64,000 bases of DNA from Gimesia sp. (lineage in GTDB: Bacteria; Planctomycetota; Planctomycetia; Planctomycetales; Planctomycetaceae): contig PAJV01000045.1 in the NCBI GenBank assembly GCA_002706765.1, forward strand, positions 62,001 through 126,000, written 5' to 3'. Position numbers and translations under genes: made by a program. The stretch's first letter is position 1. Every line of letters begins with the position of its first letter. Shown in pieces: positions 46,725-56,593 of the stretch. Under the pieces are notes generated by a model. That model saw only the letters and a list, made by a program, of their open reading frames with translations. It did not search any database and had not been told where the DNA came from.

Positions 46725-48917
46725 GTGAAAAACCTGATGTCCAAATTCAAAGGCATGAATTACAAAGAATTTGCAATCACACATGGCGAAAAGATCGTCC
46801 TGGGTTTCATTGCTTTGTTTGTAGTATTCGTCATCTTTACCTCTCAGTGGACACCGGAGCAACGGACTCCTGCTGAATTAGAACAGAAGGTCAACACTGC
46901 AGAGACTGTGGTGAGTAACAGCCAGTGGCCTGAAGAAAATCGCAATGAGTATCTGAAAGAAGACGACCTGAGGCAAAAAGTCGCGAAGCTGATGAATAAG
47001 CCCATGGAAGTCACGCCTTACATGTTTACCACCAAACTCTCCTGGCCCATCTATGCGAAAAAAGCAAAAGCCAAAGAGGTCGACTGGCTGCCAGTGGAAG
47101 ATCTGGTCGCCAACTATGGCCGTGTGATCATGCATACCCGCCCCGCAGATGCGCTGCTGGAAGGCAGTGAAGGAACAAAAGAAGCAGAAGAAAAAGCAAA
47201 ACCGGATGAACCGGAATATGACGCATTCAAACGCCGGACCGCAGGTATGGGCGGCGGAATGGGAGGACCAGGTGGCTCTGCCATGGCGGGCCTGACATTT
47301 GGCGGGATTCCCGGCGAAGCGGAAATGATGATGGCGGGAGATCCCGGTGCCATGAATCCCGGTTTTGCCAATCCTGATGCCTACGCCGGTGGACTGCCTG
47401 AAGACATGATGGGAATGGAAGGCGGCATGGGCATGACAGGCCCGACCCGGGAAGGGCGGGGACTACGGTTTGTCGCCGTCCGCGGTGTCTTCGACCTCGC
47501 CACCCAGCAGGACAAACTCGAACGTTCTTTAGGTGATGCCTTCTCTTTTCAAAACATGCAGACAGGAAAAATCCTCGAGTTTCTCGACTTTCAGTTACAA
47601 CGCAAAACAGCCCAGCCCGGAGATAATCCCTGGGCGGGAGAGTGGGAAGACGTAGATATCGAAACGTCAATCGAAGTCCTGAAAGAAAGTGCCGACTTCG
47701 ATCCGGAAGTCGTCAACAGCGGAATCACGGACCGTGTCTTTACGATGCCGCTTCCCAGCCGTATTGCCGGTTTCTGGTATAAAGTTGCCACACATCCCCG
47801 CGTTGAAAACTTTACTTTGAGCCAGGAAGAAATCGAACAGGAACTTGAGTTCAATCGTCGCATCCTGGATCAGTACAAAAAAACTCATTCCAACGAAAAA
47901 GTCTTCAAGGAAAAGCAGAAAGGTTTCTCCACCCTGCAGCTTGATATGCGGGGCATGCGGAGTGAGCTGATGTACGGAGGCGGAGGCGCCAGCGAAATGG
48001 ATTCTGTCATGCAGGGCATGGCTGATTCCATGATGCAGGAGCGTCAGGGCCGCCCCGGAGAACCCATGGATGAGAAGAAACTGATTCAGAAGCTGAAAGC
48101 AAACGTGACAGCCGCTGGCCGTCTGCTGCTGTTCCGATACTTTGATTTTGATCTGAACCCGGGTGAGACTTATAAATACCGAGTGCGTCTGGTTGTGCGT
48201 AATCCCAATTACCAGCGTCCGATTGAAGAAGTAGTGCTGCCGGCAGTGGCCGAAGGTGAAACCCGCACCACTCCCTGGAGTAATGAAACCGCAGCAGTTG
48301 CTGCCGAGGAAGATGTGCACTTTTACCTGCAGAGCGTGCGTCCTCCCCGTGGCATTGCCGGAACGACAGCGAACTTTGAAATCTACCAGTGGTATCCCAA
48401 AACGGGAACCACGATTCAGTCAGTCATCAAAACATCGATCGGCGATGAAATCGGCGGCGAACAGGTTACTGAATTGTATGATGTCGCCAAAGAAAAATAT
48501 GATGACAAGGCGACTGTTGAATTTGATACTCAGAATTACCTGGTCGATGCAATACCCGCTCCTTCCATCCGACTGGAAGAGCATCCCGATTTAAATCTGC
48601 CTGCCAGAACACGCGGGCATCTGCCGATCGAACCGGAAGCAATCATCGTTGATAATTTCGGTAACCTGAAAAAATCGCTTCCGCCTGCTATTTCCAGTTC
48701 TTACGCGGATGTTCAAAAGAATTTCAGCCGTGAGCGCGAGAGCCTGGCCTGGGTCAAGACAGCGACTGAAGCACGCACAGCCGCCCCTGTCGACGGCTTT
48801 GACATTGGCCTCGAAGGCGCCAGTGCATTCGAGGGCATCGATGCCGAAATGATGGGACCTCAACCACCTGGTAAGAGAGGCAAGCGGAAAAGGAATCCCA
48901 TTCGCGTGGGACCCTGA
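46725..48917 (+). CDS. Large single-pass membrane protein with Gly/Met-rich block (pilM operon)
   Basis: A 730-residue protein starting at GTG 46725, with GGAG 8 nt upstream. A TM (IVLGFIALFVVFVIFTSQW, about 25-43) is followed by an extracytoplasmic region, a Gly/Met-rich block (about 173-246), helical segments and a C-terminal part with beta character. It ends with the basic tail KRGKRKRNPIRVG. No family is recognised. It is the third gene of the pilM operon and is followed by a strong terminator, so it likely ends the transcript. Confidence 0.65.
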   Translation: MKNLMSKFKGMNYKEFAITHGEKIVLGFIALFVVFVIFTSQWTPEQRTPAELEQKVNTAETVVSNSQWPEENRNEYLKEDDLRQKVAKLMNKPMEVTPYMFTTKLSWPIYAKKAKAKEVDWLPVEDLVANYGRVIMHTRPADALLEGSEGTKEAEEKAKPDEPEYDAFKRRTAGMGGGMGGPGGSAMAGLTFGGIPGEAEMMMAGDPGAMNPGFANPDAYAGGLPEDMMGMEGGMGMTGPTREGRGLRFVAVRGVFDLATQQDKLERSLGDAFSFQNMQTGKILEFLDFQLQRKTAQPGDNPWAGEWEDVDIETSIEVLKESADFDPEVVNSGITDRVFTMPLPSRIAGFWYKVATHPRVENFTLSQEEIEQELEFNRRILDQYKKTHSNEKVFKEKQKGFSTLQLDMRGMRSELMYGGGGASEMDSVMQGMADSMMQERQGRPGEPMDEKKLIQKLKANVTAAGRLLLFRYFDFDLNPGETYKYRVRLVVRNPNYQRPIEEVVLPAVAEGETRTTPWSNETAAVAAEEDVHFYLQSVRPPRGIAGTTANFEIYQWYPKTGTTIQSVIKTSIGDEIGGEQVTELYDVAKEKYDDKATVEFDTQNYLVDAIPAPSIRLEEHPDLNLPARTRGHLPIEPEAIIVDNFGNLKKSLPPAISSSYADVQKNFSRERESLAWVKTATEARTAAPVDGFDIGLEGASAFEGIDAEMMGPQPPGKRGKRKRNPIRVGP

Positions 48918-48944
48918 TTGAAAATCGCAATCCAACTTTAATAG

Positions 48945-48979
48945 AAGGGCGGGACGTTTCAGTGTCCTGCCCTTTTTTT
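48945..48979 (+). terminator. Rho-independent terminator of the pilM operon
   Basis: GGGCGGGAC pairs with GTCCTGCCC (one G-U pair) around an 8-nt loop and is followed by TTTTTTT. It lies 27 bp downstream of the last pilM-operon gene and before the convergent folC. Confidence 0.92.
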
Positions 48980-49081
48980 ACGGGAATTCTTGGAACTGAT
49001 TTCGCTCTGTAGCAGGTAGAACTGGCTGCTGCTATTGTTTGCCGGAAATCGAGTAGACGCGACCAGTAAGATTCGTCACGA

Positions 49082-50515
49082 TCAACATGATTCTGTTACC
49101 AGAACTTCATCCGTTGTCCCCAGCAGTAACTCACGTAATTCTGCTGCGATGAAAAAGGAGCCAGTGACGCACACCAGGGAATCGCCAGTCAGAACTTCTT
49201 TCGCCCGAAACCATGCGGCCTCAGGGCTCTGCGTGATGATGACCTGCGAAGTATTTCCTGTCGACTGCTGAGTGGATCGGGTGAGATCCACTAATTCTTC
49301 TACCGGAATACGCCGGGGATTCGAGAGGTATTGCGTGAGGATGACTGTCTGAAAGTGAGGCAGCAGCGTAGCCAGCATTTCTCCCACATCTTTATCTTTC
49401 GTCGCCGCAAAAATCAGAATCCGATTCATTTGCGGAAAACTGGCAGCGAGCGTATCAACCAGCGCTTGGATCGAAGCACCATTATGAGCCGTATCAATAA
49501 TCACCGGCGGATCTTTCTGCACCAGTTCAATCCGGGCCGGCCATTTCAGACGCGACATCCCCTGACGCATCTGCCCGTCTTCCAGGGGAACTCCCTGCTG
49601 ACGTAAATAATCAATCACAGTCACCGCCAGAGTCGCATTGGTCAACTGGTGGGTCCCCAGAAGTGTCACCGGAATCTGCTCGACCAGGGACCAGGGAGTT
49701 TTTACGTGAATGTTCTGCTGATTTCTGTCTGATAGCAGACTGGTATCTTCAGACTGCTTAAGCTGGACACCCGGCTGAGTCTCTGCCAGTCGCATGAAAT
49801 TCCGATTCAACAGAAACAGGGGAGCCTGCTTTTCCCGGCAGACTTCTTCCAGGACAGCCTTAGCCTCCGGTTGTGTGACCCCACTGAAGACGGGAATACC
49901 CTGTTTGATAATCCCGGCTTTTTCACGCGTAATCTGTTCGATGGAATTTCCCAGCAGCGCCGTATGGTCATAGCTGATATTGGTCACAACGGACACCAGT
50001 GGCTCGCAGACGTTTGTTGAATCCAGCCGTCCTCCCAGGCCTACTTCCATCACCGCATAATCAACGTGTTCTGTCTGGAAATGCATCCAGGCCAGAGCTG
50101 TCGTCAATTCAAAAAAAGTGGGGCTCATATTGCCAGTCTTCTGATCCAGCTGCGCGACAACCGGAATCAGCTCTGAGACCAGGTCGACCAGTTGTTCCGG
50201 TTCGATCTGCTGACCATCGATCAGAATTCGTTCTTCGTAACAGGTGATATGCGGCGAAGTGAATAAACCCGTGCGAAAACCGGCTGCTGAGAGCATCTCC
50301 GCAATCATTACGGAGGTGGAACCTTTCCCTTTGGTTCCCGCAATATGAATCGTGGGAACCTGTGACTGCGGGTTTCCCAGGCAATCCAGTAATTCCTGCA
50401 TCCTCCCCAATTTAAAATCACTGGTGGAGTACTTGCTACTCCCCATTCGTTCATAATTGAGACGACCAAATAAAAAGTCCAGACTCTGCTGGTACTTCTC
50501 TGCCGAGACTCCCAT
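49082..50515 (-). CDS. folC: Bifunctional folylpolyglutamate synthase / dihydrofolate synthase
   Basis: A 477-residue Mur-ligase-like enzyme. The N-terminus has FLFGRLNYERMG, the P-loop IAGTKGKGST (58-67), then VGLGGRLDSTNV and VTNISYDHTALLG, which are FolC signatures. The C-terminal domain carries VIIDTAHNGAS. The enzyme adds glutamate to dihydropteroate and to folates. No other folate gene is adjacent. It is convergent with the pilM operon. Confidence 0.94.
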   Translation of the reverse strand: MGVSAEKYQQSLDFLFGRLNYERMGSSKYSTSDFKLGRMQELLDCLGNPQSQVPTIHIAGTKGKGSTSVMIAEMLSAAGFRTGLFTSPHITCYEERILIDGQQIEPEQLVDLVSELIPVVAQLDQKTGNMSPTFFELTTALAWMHFQTEHVDYAVMEVGLGGRLDSTNVCEPLVSVVTNISYDHTALLGNSIEQITREKAGIIKQGIPVFSGVTQPEAKAVLEEVCREKQAPLFLLNRNFMRLAETQPGVQLKQSEDTSLLSDRNQQNIHVKTPWSLVEQIPVTLLGTHQLTNATLAVTVIDYLRQQGVPLEDGQMRQGMSRLKWPARIELVQKDPPVIIDTAHNGASIQALVDTLAASFPQMNRILIFAATKDKDVGEMLATLLPHFQTVILTQYLSNPRRIPVEELVDLTRSTQQSTGNTSQVIITQSPEAAWFRAKEVLTGDSLVCVTGSFFIAAELRELLLGTTDEVLVTESC

Positions 50516-50723
50516 GCCAGGCAGTTTCCTTATGATATAACTGAAAAAACATACATTCTGTTAACTGTCGTGATCGGCAAAACAGCTAAAACGGCTGAGT
50601 ATAACAGCGATCTGCCCGATATTATAGTCACGCACATTTCGTAAAGAGACGGTGATGTATATGATCTAAAAAAGAATTTTACAACTACCAGCGCCCTGCG
50701 AGCTTCAAAGGTATACAGAAAAC

Positions 50724-51212
50724 ATGAGCATTCAGATTGCCACCATCGTGGAACTGTTGAAATTCAACCGGATCATGACACTCAAAACAGTCGATGAGAT
50801 CAGCACACTACCTGATTCGCAATCGGCCCTGGCATTTCGGCCTGGCCCCGGCAGGGCCACGATTGCCTGGCAGATCATGCATATTGCCATTACCGAAGAA
50901 TTATTTGCCACAGATCGGCTGCGAAAAACTGAGTCGACACTATCCGACCTGTTTCCACTGTACCAGAAGGGAAGTACGGCGGGTGACGAGATTCCCACAC
51001 TGGAGGTCATCCAAAATACATTAAACCAGACCCGTGATCATCTTCTGGAGACGATTCAGCTGATCGGGGAAGCCGACCTGGAACTGGTTCCGGCAGGCCT
51101 GCAGGAACGAGGCTGGTCCAACGAAATGGCTTTAAAAATCCTGTGCTGGCATGAAACTCACCATCAGGGACAGGCACATCTGACTTTGAATTCCTGGAAG
51201 GCAGAACAATAG
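50724..51212 (+). CDS. DinB-like family protein
   Basis: A 162-residue four-helix-bundle protein of the DinB/YfiT type. Histidines at the usual metal positions are present: the first in AWQIMHIA and the pair in CWHETHHQGQAHL. The family includes thiol-dependent transferases and hydrolases that bind a metal; this member's substrate is unknown. The gene is divergent from folC and stands alone. Confidence 0.82.
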   Translation: MSIQIATIVELLKFNRIMTLKTVDEISTLPDSQSALAFRPGPGRATIAWQIMHIAITEELFATDRLRKTESTLSDLFPLYQKGSTAGDEIPTLEVIQNTLNQTRDHLLETIQLIGEADLELVPAGLQERGWSNEMALKILCWHETHHQGQAHLTLNSWKAEQ

Positions 51213-51482
51213 CTGGTTCCCTGAACAATGACGGGAAAACCGGGGAACATCGAATTCCTGTTGGAGTGTCATTTTAAATTTGGGATTGATGGATATCACT
51301 GGAGTGCGACAACGGAGCACGTAAACAACACCCCCAACCCTTAATTTCCAGCTTAACAAAGCACTATTGACATTTTTTCAGTATCTTTATCCAATTAAGT
51401 CTGTCATTCAATTAGAGTCAACCACTTCAGACGTTCTACCTGATGTTGAAACGGTTTCAATTCAGTTGGAGGATCTGTCCCC

Positions 51483-51809
51483 ATGAGTTCGATCAACCCG
51501 GGTGCTCTTAATATCAACAGCTCTTTTGCCGGTGCGCAACGGAGCGACGCCAATATCGACAAAGAAAAAGCCGAAGCAGCGGCGCAGAACATGTCGATCG
51601 ATAAAAAAGAGATGACTGACCATCAGTTGCATGATGTCGGTGATCCCCCCGAATCGGGAGACCGTGATGCCGATGGCCGCATGCCGTTGGGACATGAAGA
51701 AGAAGCAGAGCAGGGGCCTCATCGCGAAACGGACGAGCAGGAAGAACACACCGCTCGTCATCCTGATGCAGAAGGCAACCGGGGCACGCAGTTGGATCTG
51801 GATGCCTGA
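51483..51809 (+). CDS. Small acidic, hydrophilic protein of unknown function
   Basis: A 108-residue protein, very rich in Asp, Glu, His and Gln, without hydrophobic segments, so it is probably disordered. The start has GGAGGA about 9 nt upstream, which supports translation. The gene is convergent with the cpaE-like gene, 16 bp apart. I do not recognise it. Confidence 0.6.
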   Translation: MSSINPGALNINSSFAGAQRSDANIDKEKAEAAAQNMSIDKKEMTDHQLHDVGDPPESGDRDADGRMPLGHEEEAEQGPHRETDEQEEHTARHPDAEGNRGTQLDLDA

Positions 51810-51825
51810 CAGAGGCTCTGAAAGG

Positions 51826-53037
51826 TTATTTGGAATTATTCAAAAAACCGAACAGGCTTTTCTTCTTTCGCGAAACCGAATCTTCCTGCTCAGAGGCTGA
51901 TTCCCCACTTACACTCGCAGCCAGCCCCATAATGGTTCTGGTGAGTTTTGCTTTGGGAGCCTGCATCACCAGGGGAATGCCGTTATTACGGGATTCTACC
52001 ATGGTTGCATAATCATTGGGAATCTGGCAGAAAATTTCGCGACCAATCGTTTCCAGTGCTTTACTCACACTGATCTGGGTATCTTCGAGTCCCAGTCGAT
52101 TCATGACGACTTTGATTTTCTCTGCGATATGATCATTGGTATCAAAAAACTGCGAAAGTCGCACGACGTTTCGCAGGCAGGGCAAATCCAGCTGCGCCGT
52201 CAACAGCACAGTATCTGATAACTCCATCGCGGCCAGGTCGAGACTGTTATAAGACTTGCTGACATCAATCACAAGATGTGTGAACGTCGCGCGCAGCAGA
52301 GCAATGATACGGCGGAGGACTTCGGTCGTAATCTGCATCGACATATCCATCTGCACGGGACGCGGTAACAGGAAAGCCCCACACGCATGCTTGGTCAACG
52401 AGCGTTTTAACAGTGAATAATCCAGTCGCGAAATATTTTCAGCGACATCCTGAATGGTGTAATCCGGTATGATATCCAACCAGACATCCGTATCACCCAG
52501 CGCCAGATCCAGATCGATCACAGCGACACTGTTATGATCATGGCTTGCCAGGCAGCAGGCCAGATTGATCGCCAGCGAAGTACAGCCAACGCCACCACTC
52601 ACACCAGCAACGGTAATGACCTGGCTGGAACGGGGGGCGTTATGTTCTCCTTCTGATTTACCCGAGGTAATCTGAATTCGGTTTAAGGCAGACAGGAAGT
52701 CTTCCAGTACCAGCGGGAACCCCAGAAATTCTTTAGCGCCATTTCTCATGGCTTTTAAGATCAGACTGCCTTCCTGAGAACTGCTGACGACAATCACGTT
52801 ACAGCTGGGTAAATCACGCGTGACATGGGCGATCAGATTTAATGCCATCTCCGGATTCGCGTCCAGTGAAATCAGCGCAATGTCCGGCTTGGTCTGCGAA
52901 ACTACCTCCGTGAAAAATTCATAGCGGCTGCACTCCGCTTCGAGCCAGACCATATCCACGCCAATCAGCATGTTCTTCAGCTCATTGCGAGTTGCTTCAT
53001 TGGGATCGATAATCGAAAGCCGGACAACTCCACTCAT
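51826..53037 (-). CDS. cpaE: CpaE/TadZ-like pilus assembly protein
   Basis: A 403-residue protein with a receiver-like N-terminal domain (about 1-120, candidate acceptor D59) and a MinD/ParA-like ATPase domain. The deviant Walker A reads GVSGGVGCTS (145-154), where the usual lysine is replaced. VAVIDLDLALGDTDVWLD follows. This matches CpaE/TadZ proteins that localise Tad pilus machinery and often lack full ATPase motifs. It is the last gene of the minus-strand Tad group, 265 bp after the secretin gene; repeat copy E lies in that gap. Confidence 0.87.
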   Translation of the reverse strand: MSGVVRLSIIDPNEATRNELKNMLIGVDMVWLEAECSRYEFFTEVVSQTKPDIALISLDANPEMALNLIAHVTRDLPSCNVIVVSSSQEGSLILKAMRNGAKEFLGFPLVLEDFLSALNRIQITSGKSEGEHNAPRSSQVITVAGVSGGVGCTSLAINLACCLASHDHNSVAVIDLDLALGDTDVWLDIIPDYTIQDVAENISRLDYSLLKRSLTKHACGAFLLPRPVQMDMSMQITTEVLRRIIALLRATFTHLVIDVSKSYNSLDLAAMELSDTVLLTAQLDLPCLRNVVRLSQFFDTNDHIAEKIKVVMNRLGLEDTQISVSKALETIGREIFCQIPNDYATMVESRNNGIPLVMQAPKAKLTRTIMGLAASVSGESASEQEDSVSRKKKSLFGFLNNSK

Positions 53038-53211
53038 TCGTTGATCACTTCTACTTAGGGTTTGGTTTTTCTACTGTCTCTTTTAATAGTATCGAACTTG
53101 AATGCCCACTTTTTGAATCTTTTCAAAAATGATCCTGCCACACGGATCTGCACTCCCGTACACGCCGAGCAATTCCTGTCTGAATGACTTTCAACTGAAA
53201 CAGTTTCCCAT

Positions 53212-53300
53212 CCGGGTTGTGTCCCGTATTACCGTAGCGTCTGTCAGACCATCTGGATCGAGTATCTAGATTGAATGACACTTTAATTAAATGTGAACAG
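53212..53300 (-). repeat. Dispersed 95-bp element, copy E (diverged)
   Basis: Read on the minus strand this copy has GTTCACA, 12 nt, GTCAT, 30 nt, ACAGACG, 13 nt, GGACAC. The block spacing equals that of the other copies even though two blocks have changed. TCAATCTA, TACTCG and CTACGGTAATACG agree closely with copies A, B and D. It starts three bases after the stop codon of the secretin gene and lies upstream of cpaE. Confidence 0.75.
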
Positions 53301-53302
53301 CT

Positions 53303-55078
53303 CTAGCTACCCGGTCCAATCAGTCCCGGTTGATTACTGGTCGGAGAACTTAAGCTGGGTGCCCTAGCTTTCACGTTCGGTTCAGGAGTTTTTGATTTGG
53401 CTTTCCATTCTTTATTTTGCGGACTGGAAAGATCTGGCACTTTCGCAGCCGTTGCTGGCTTCTGAGTTGCTTTCTGCATTCTTTCATGCTCCTGTAATGC
53501 TTTGACATTCTCGGGAGACAATGAGGGTTTCCTGATTTCTTCAGAGTGAATGCTGGGAGCCGCCGGAACAGGAGGTACCTGGGAGGCCGAAGTGGGTGGC
53601 AGTACATGATCGGGAATCATCATCGATTCCGGGCTGATCGGTCCGGGAATGGAATACTGACAGTCAGGGCAGTCATCCCCATAGTTGGGTACTTCCAGCA
53701 CGCCATCCAGATACAACTCGCGATCGGTGGGTGTTGCGGTAAACAGGCCGGGACCTCCTGCGGGAACCTGGCCCGATTTCAGTGGGGAAACCAGTTCCGG
53801 AGTCACCATGATCACCAGTTCGGTTTCGCCTTCGGTGTATCTGACCCGACGGAAGGCTGCTCCCACAACGGGGAGTTCTCCCAGGAAGGGTGTCTTGGAT
53901 GTTTCAGCAGTTTTGCGGCTGGAAATCAGACCGGCAATCACCATGGTTTCGCCGAAATTCATTTCGACAGCTGTATTAGCGCGGCGGACAGTCAATCCGG
54001 GAACGGTGGTTCCGGCTACCTGAACCGCGTTGGAAAAATCGCGTTCACTCACTTCAGGCTGAACTTCCAGTCGCAGGCGACCATTCCCCAGAACAATGGG
54101 AACGGCTTCCATTCTGACCCCGAATTCACGCCATTCAATCGTGACGGTACCCAGACTCTGAGGAACCAGGATCGGAAATTCACCACCTGACAGCAGGTTG
54201 GCAGGGCGACCACTGGTTGTCACCAGTTCCGGTTCCGCGAGAATTTTCAGCAGTGCTTCTTTCTTCAGTGCTTCGATGAACGCCTGAAAAATACTGGAAC
54301 CATCCACCAGTCCAAAACCCAGTGACGTGCCACTGATCAGGTTCTGTGATGCGGTAATTGCCGGTGGCCCGCCGAAGGGGGTGGTGATACCGGTGATGGG
54401 AACCAGGCTGCCTGGCGTACTGTAAGCATAACCTGACTGATTCAAAAACAGCCAGTTGACGCCCAGCTGCCGAATTTTCGATCGCTGAACTTCCATGATT
54501 TTGACTTTCAGCAGGACCTGTTGTACTCCCGCCAGCTTCATCTGATTTAACACGCCATTCGGAAAAAACTGCTCGGCGATTTCCACCATTTCCGTGATGG
54601 CTTCAGGTTCTGTGACCCAGCCACGCAAGACAACCGAATCCTGAACCTTGATGGCAGTCACAGACGAAGTGGGGAACAGTTCCTTCAGGTAAGCCTGCAG
54701 GTGACGTGCATCGCCACTCACGAATGTCTCTATCGTGTAGACTTTGCCATTTTCATCAGTAATGACCAGTGTGGTCACACCGGGAATCAGGGCCTGGATG
54801 CGGAGCTCATTGGGAGTGAGTGCTGAGACACTCAAAACAGTCGGATCAAATCCGTCCACGCGTTTGATCTTACCCGCGAATTTGAGGATTTTGGAGAACT
54901 TCTCTGTCACTTCCAGCTTCATCTTTTCAGATGTGATCTGTACGACAGGTTCACTCGCACCGGGAGGTGCAGGCTGCTCGTCCTGGGCATACGCCTGTAA
55001 TGCAATGAGGCTGCATACCAGTGCGACGAGAACAACAGGCAGACATTTCACTCTCATGTGTTTTTTTAAGGCCAGCAT
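53303..55078 (-). CDS. Tad pilus secretin (RcpA/CpaC-type)
   Basis: A 591-residue outer-membrane secretin. A signal peptide (about 8-32, ending AYAQD) is followed by the pilus-assembly N-terminal domain and a BON-like segment (KVQDSVVLRGWVTEPEAI). The secretin core has LAEPELVTTSGRPANLLSGG, GVRMEAVPIVLGNGRLRLEV and GLISSRKTAETSKTPFLGEL. The C-terminus is Pro/Ser-rich. It forms the outer-membrane pore for Flp pili. The start has GGGG 6 nt upstream. Repeat copy E starts right after its stop. Confidence 0.9.
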   Translation of the reverse strand: MLALKKHMRVKCLPVVLVALVCSLIALQAYAQDEQPAPPGASEPVVQITSEKMKLEVTEKFSKILKFAGKIKRVDGFDPTVLSVSALTPNELRIQALIPGVTTLVITDENGKVYTIETFVSGDARHLQAYLKELFPTSSVTAIKVQDSVVLRGWVTEPEAITEMVEIAEQFFPNGVLNQMKLAGVQQVLLKVKIMEVQRSKIRQLGVNWLFLNQSGYAYSTPGSLVPITGITTPFGGPPAITASQNLISGTSLGFGLVDGSSIFQAFIEALKKEALLKILAEPELVTTSGRPANLLSGGEFPILVPQSLGTVTIEWREFGVRMEAVPIVLGNGRLRLEVQPEVSERDFSNAVQVAGTTVPGLTVRRANTAVEMNFGETMVIAGLISSRKTAETSKTPFLGELPVVGAAFRRVRYTEGETELVIMVTPELVSPLKSGQVPAGGPGLFTATPTDRELYLDGVLEVPNYGDDCPDCQYSIPGPISPESMMIPDHVLPPTSASQVPPVPAAPSIHSEEIRKPSLSPENVKALQEHERMQKATQKPATAAKVPDLSSPQNKEWKAKSKTPEPNVKARAPSLSSPTSNQPGLIGPGS

Positions 55079-55232
55079 CCGTGCCCCTTACATTTTTTTT
55101 ACTACAGAGTGATGTCAGAAATTATCCGCAATCACCCTAAAACAGGTATCATTCCATAACTTGTTGAGAGAACTCTCTCTGCCCGCAATCAATTCCCCCC
55201 GGTCTGTGTCAGAGAGCAGGGGGGCTCGTATC

Positions 55233-56282
55233 TCAGTTAATTTTCTGTTTCTGTTTGTTTGTAAAGACTTCCCACAGATCTTTCAGAGCTGCTTTCTGAT
55301 CTTCGATTTCTTCTTCCAGAAGTTCGACTTCCTGTACGATTTTTTCTTCTCCGGAATAAATCTCAATCTGCCACATTTTTTTCGGTTCTTCCAGTGGCTC
55401 GACCTCGGTTTCCACTGAAGTCATCTGCTGCGGTTCCTGTTCTTCATCCAGAAACTGCTTCGCCGACTGAGGCGTTTTTTCCTGTTGAACCACTTCCGGT
55501 TTCTCTGTTTTCTTTACATCCCCTTGCGTCGATTCTTCACCATCTTTCAGGTATTCACTACCGTCGATCGAAAAAACTTCAGCCAGTTCGTCATCATCAA
55601 ACTGCACATCTTCTGAATTTGTCGAATCAGACTGTGCCCTTAATGCGAGATGAACTTCTCCTTTTTTCTCAGCCAGTTTCAACATGGCTCCTTCACGGGG
55701 AGACAGTAAGAGTGAAATATTCTTTGATTTAACCTGATTACTTTCTGTACCCCCGACATCGGTCAGATGGTCCGTCGCAAAGATCTTGACCCGTTCCAGT
55801 ATCACTTTTGTTATCGTTGACATACCGCCTTCAGGTTTGCGGGCTGTGAACGTGACGTACACATCCACAAAGTCTCCAGGCAGTATCAAACCGCTATGTG
55901 TTTTGGTCATATCCACTGATGTCGTGAAGACCCGTTTCCCATCTGGAATTTCGACCGAGGCTCCGCGAACCCCTTGTTCACTGAGTTTCGCTTTCATCAC
56001 GATTTCTCCCGGAACGGCCCGGGTCTTGATGGAGCGGTCTTTATACTGTTCCAGTTTAGTCACGGCACCTTCCGGTACCTGATCAATCGGCCATGATTTG
56101 AATTTGACGTTGGACTCATTTAAAGGAGTACCAGGCGGGATTTCAGCAATTGTCATCAGAACATCTGCCGTTTTCACTTCAACCTGCTTGTCATCCTTAT
56201 TGAGGATCTGCCTCACGCCCAACATCGCAACCAGTCCACAACCGACGGCGATCACCAACATCATCAACGACTTGACTTTCAT
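55233..56282 (-). CDS. cpaB: Flp pilus assembly protein CpaB (RcpC)
   Basis: A 349-residue protein with one N-terminal TM (SLMMLVIAVGCGLVAMLGV) and a periplasmic SAF-like region (PPGTPLNESNVKFKSWP, AVPGEIVMKAKLSE, LPGDFVDVYVTF). ATG 56282 is preferred because GGGTGA lies 8 nt upstream. The C-terminal third is an acidic, Glu/Gln-rich low-complexity stretch that is long for the family. CpaB works with the secretin in the Tad system. It lies upstream of the secretin gene on the same strand, 154 bp apart. Confidence 0.87.
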   Translation of the reverse strand: MKVKSLMMLVIAVGCGLVAMLGVRQILNKDDKQVEVKTADVLMTIAEIPPGTPLNESNVKFKSWPIDQVPEGAVTKLEQYKDRSIKTRAVPGEIVMKAKLSEQGVRGASVEIPDGKRVFTTSVDMTKTHSGLILPGDFVDVYVTFTARKPEGGMSTITKVILERVKIFATDHLTDVGGTESNQVKSKNISLLLSPREGAMLKLAEKKGEVHLALRAQSDSTNSEDVQFDDDELAEVFSIDGSEYLKDGEESTQGDVKKTEKPEVVQQEKTPQSAKQFLDEEQEPQQMTSVETEVEPLEEPKKMWQIEIYSGEEKIVQEVELLEEEIEDQKAALKDLWEVFTNKQKQKIN

Positions 56283-56593
56283 ATCTGTCACCCATCAAAG
56301 AGAAACATATCAGCGAAGCTCTGATGAAAAGGGGCTTGTGTCCCGCAGGATGCAAGTCCGTTTTCCGAAATGGCGAATCTGATAGGCATCTGTTTTCACA
56401 GGAGAACAGAAAAAGAAAATTCTGTCATCATGGAGAACATCGGCACTTCGAGAGCTTTCGCTTCAATTTATAACGATTTTATCGTTTGAAAAAGTTATTC
56501 TGGTTGTAACACTTGGCTTCTCGCGAATACCCTGAAGCCCGCACTCGCCTCACACCCCCTGTCTTCACAGCAGGCGGGAGTTCCTGTTTCGTC
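56283..56593. other. Intergenic region between prepilin peptidase and cpaB
   Basis: The 311-bp gap contains no supported gene. GGGACAC occurs once on the minus strand (56338-56344), but the rest of the repeat is missing. A cpaB promoter may be here. Confidence 0.5.

Noticed and set aside
51395-51465. GTCTG ... AGACG pair with TCATTCAATT resembling copy E
   Set aside because: Spacing is 25 nt, not 30-31, and the first and last blocks are absent.
56338-56420. Possible sixth copy of the repeat around GGGACAC on the minus strand
   Set aside because: Only the last block and a short CTATCA match; the GTCTC and GGAGACG blocks are absent and spacing differs.
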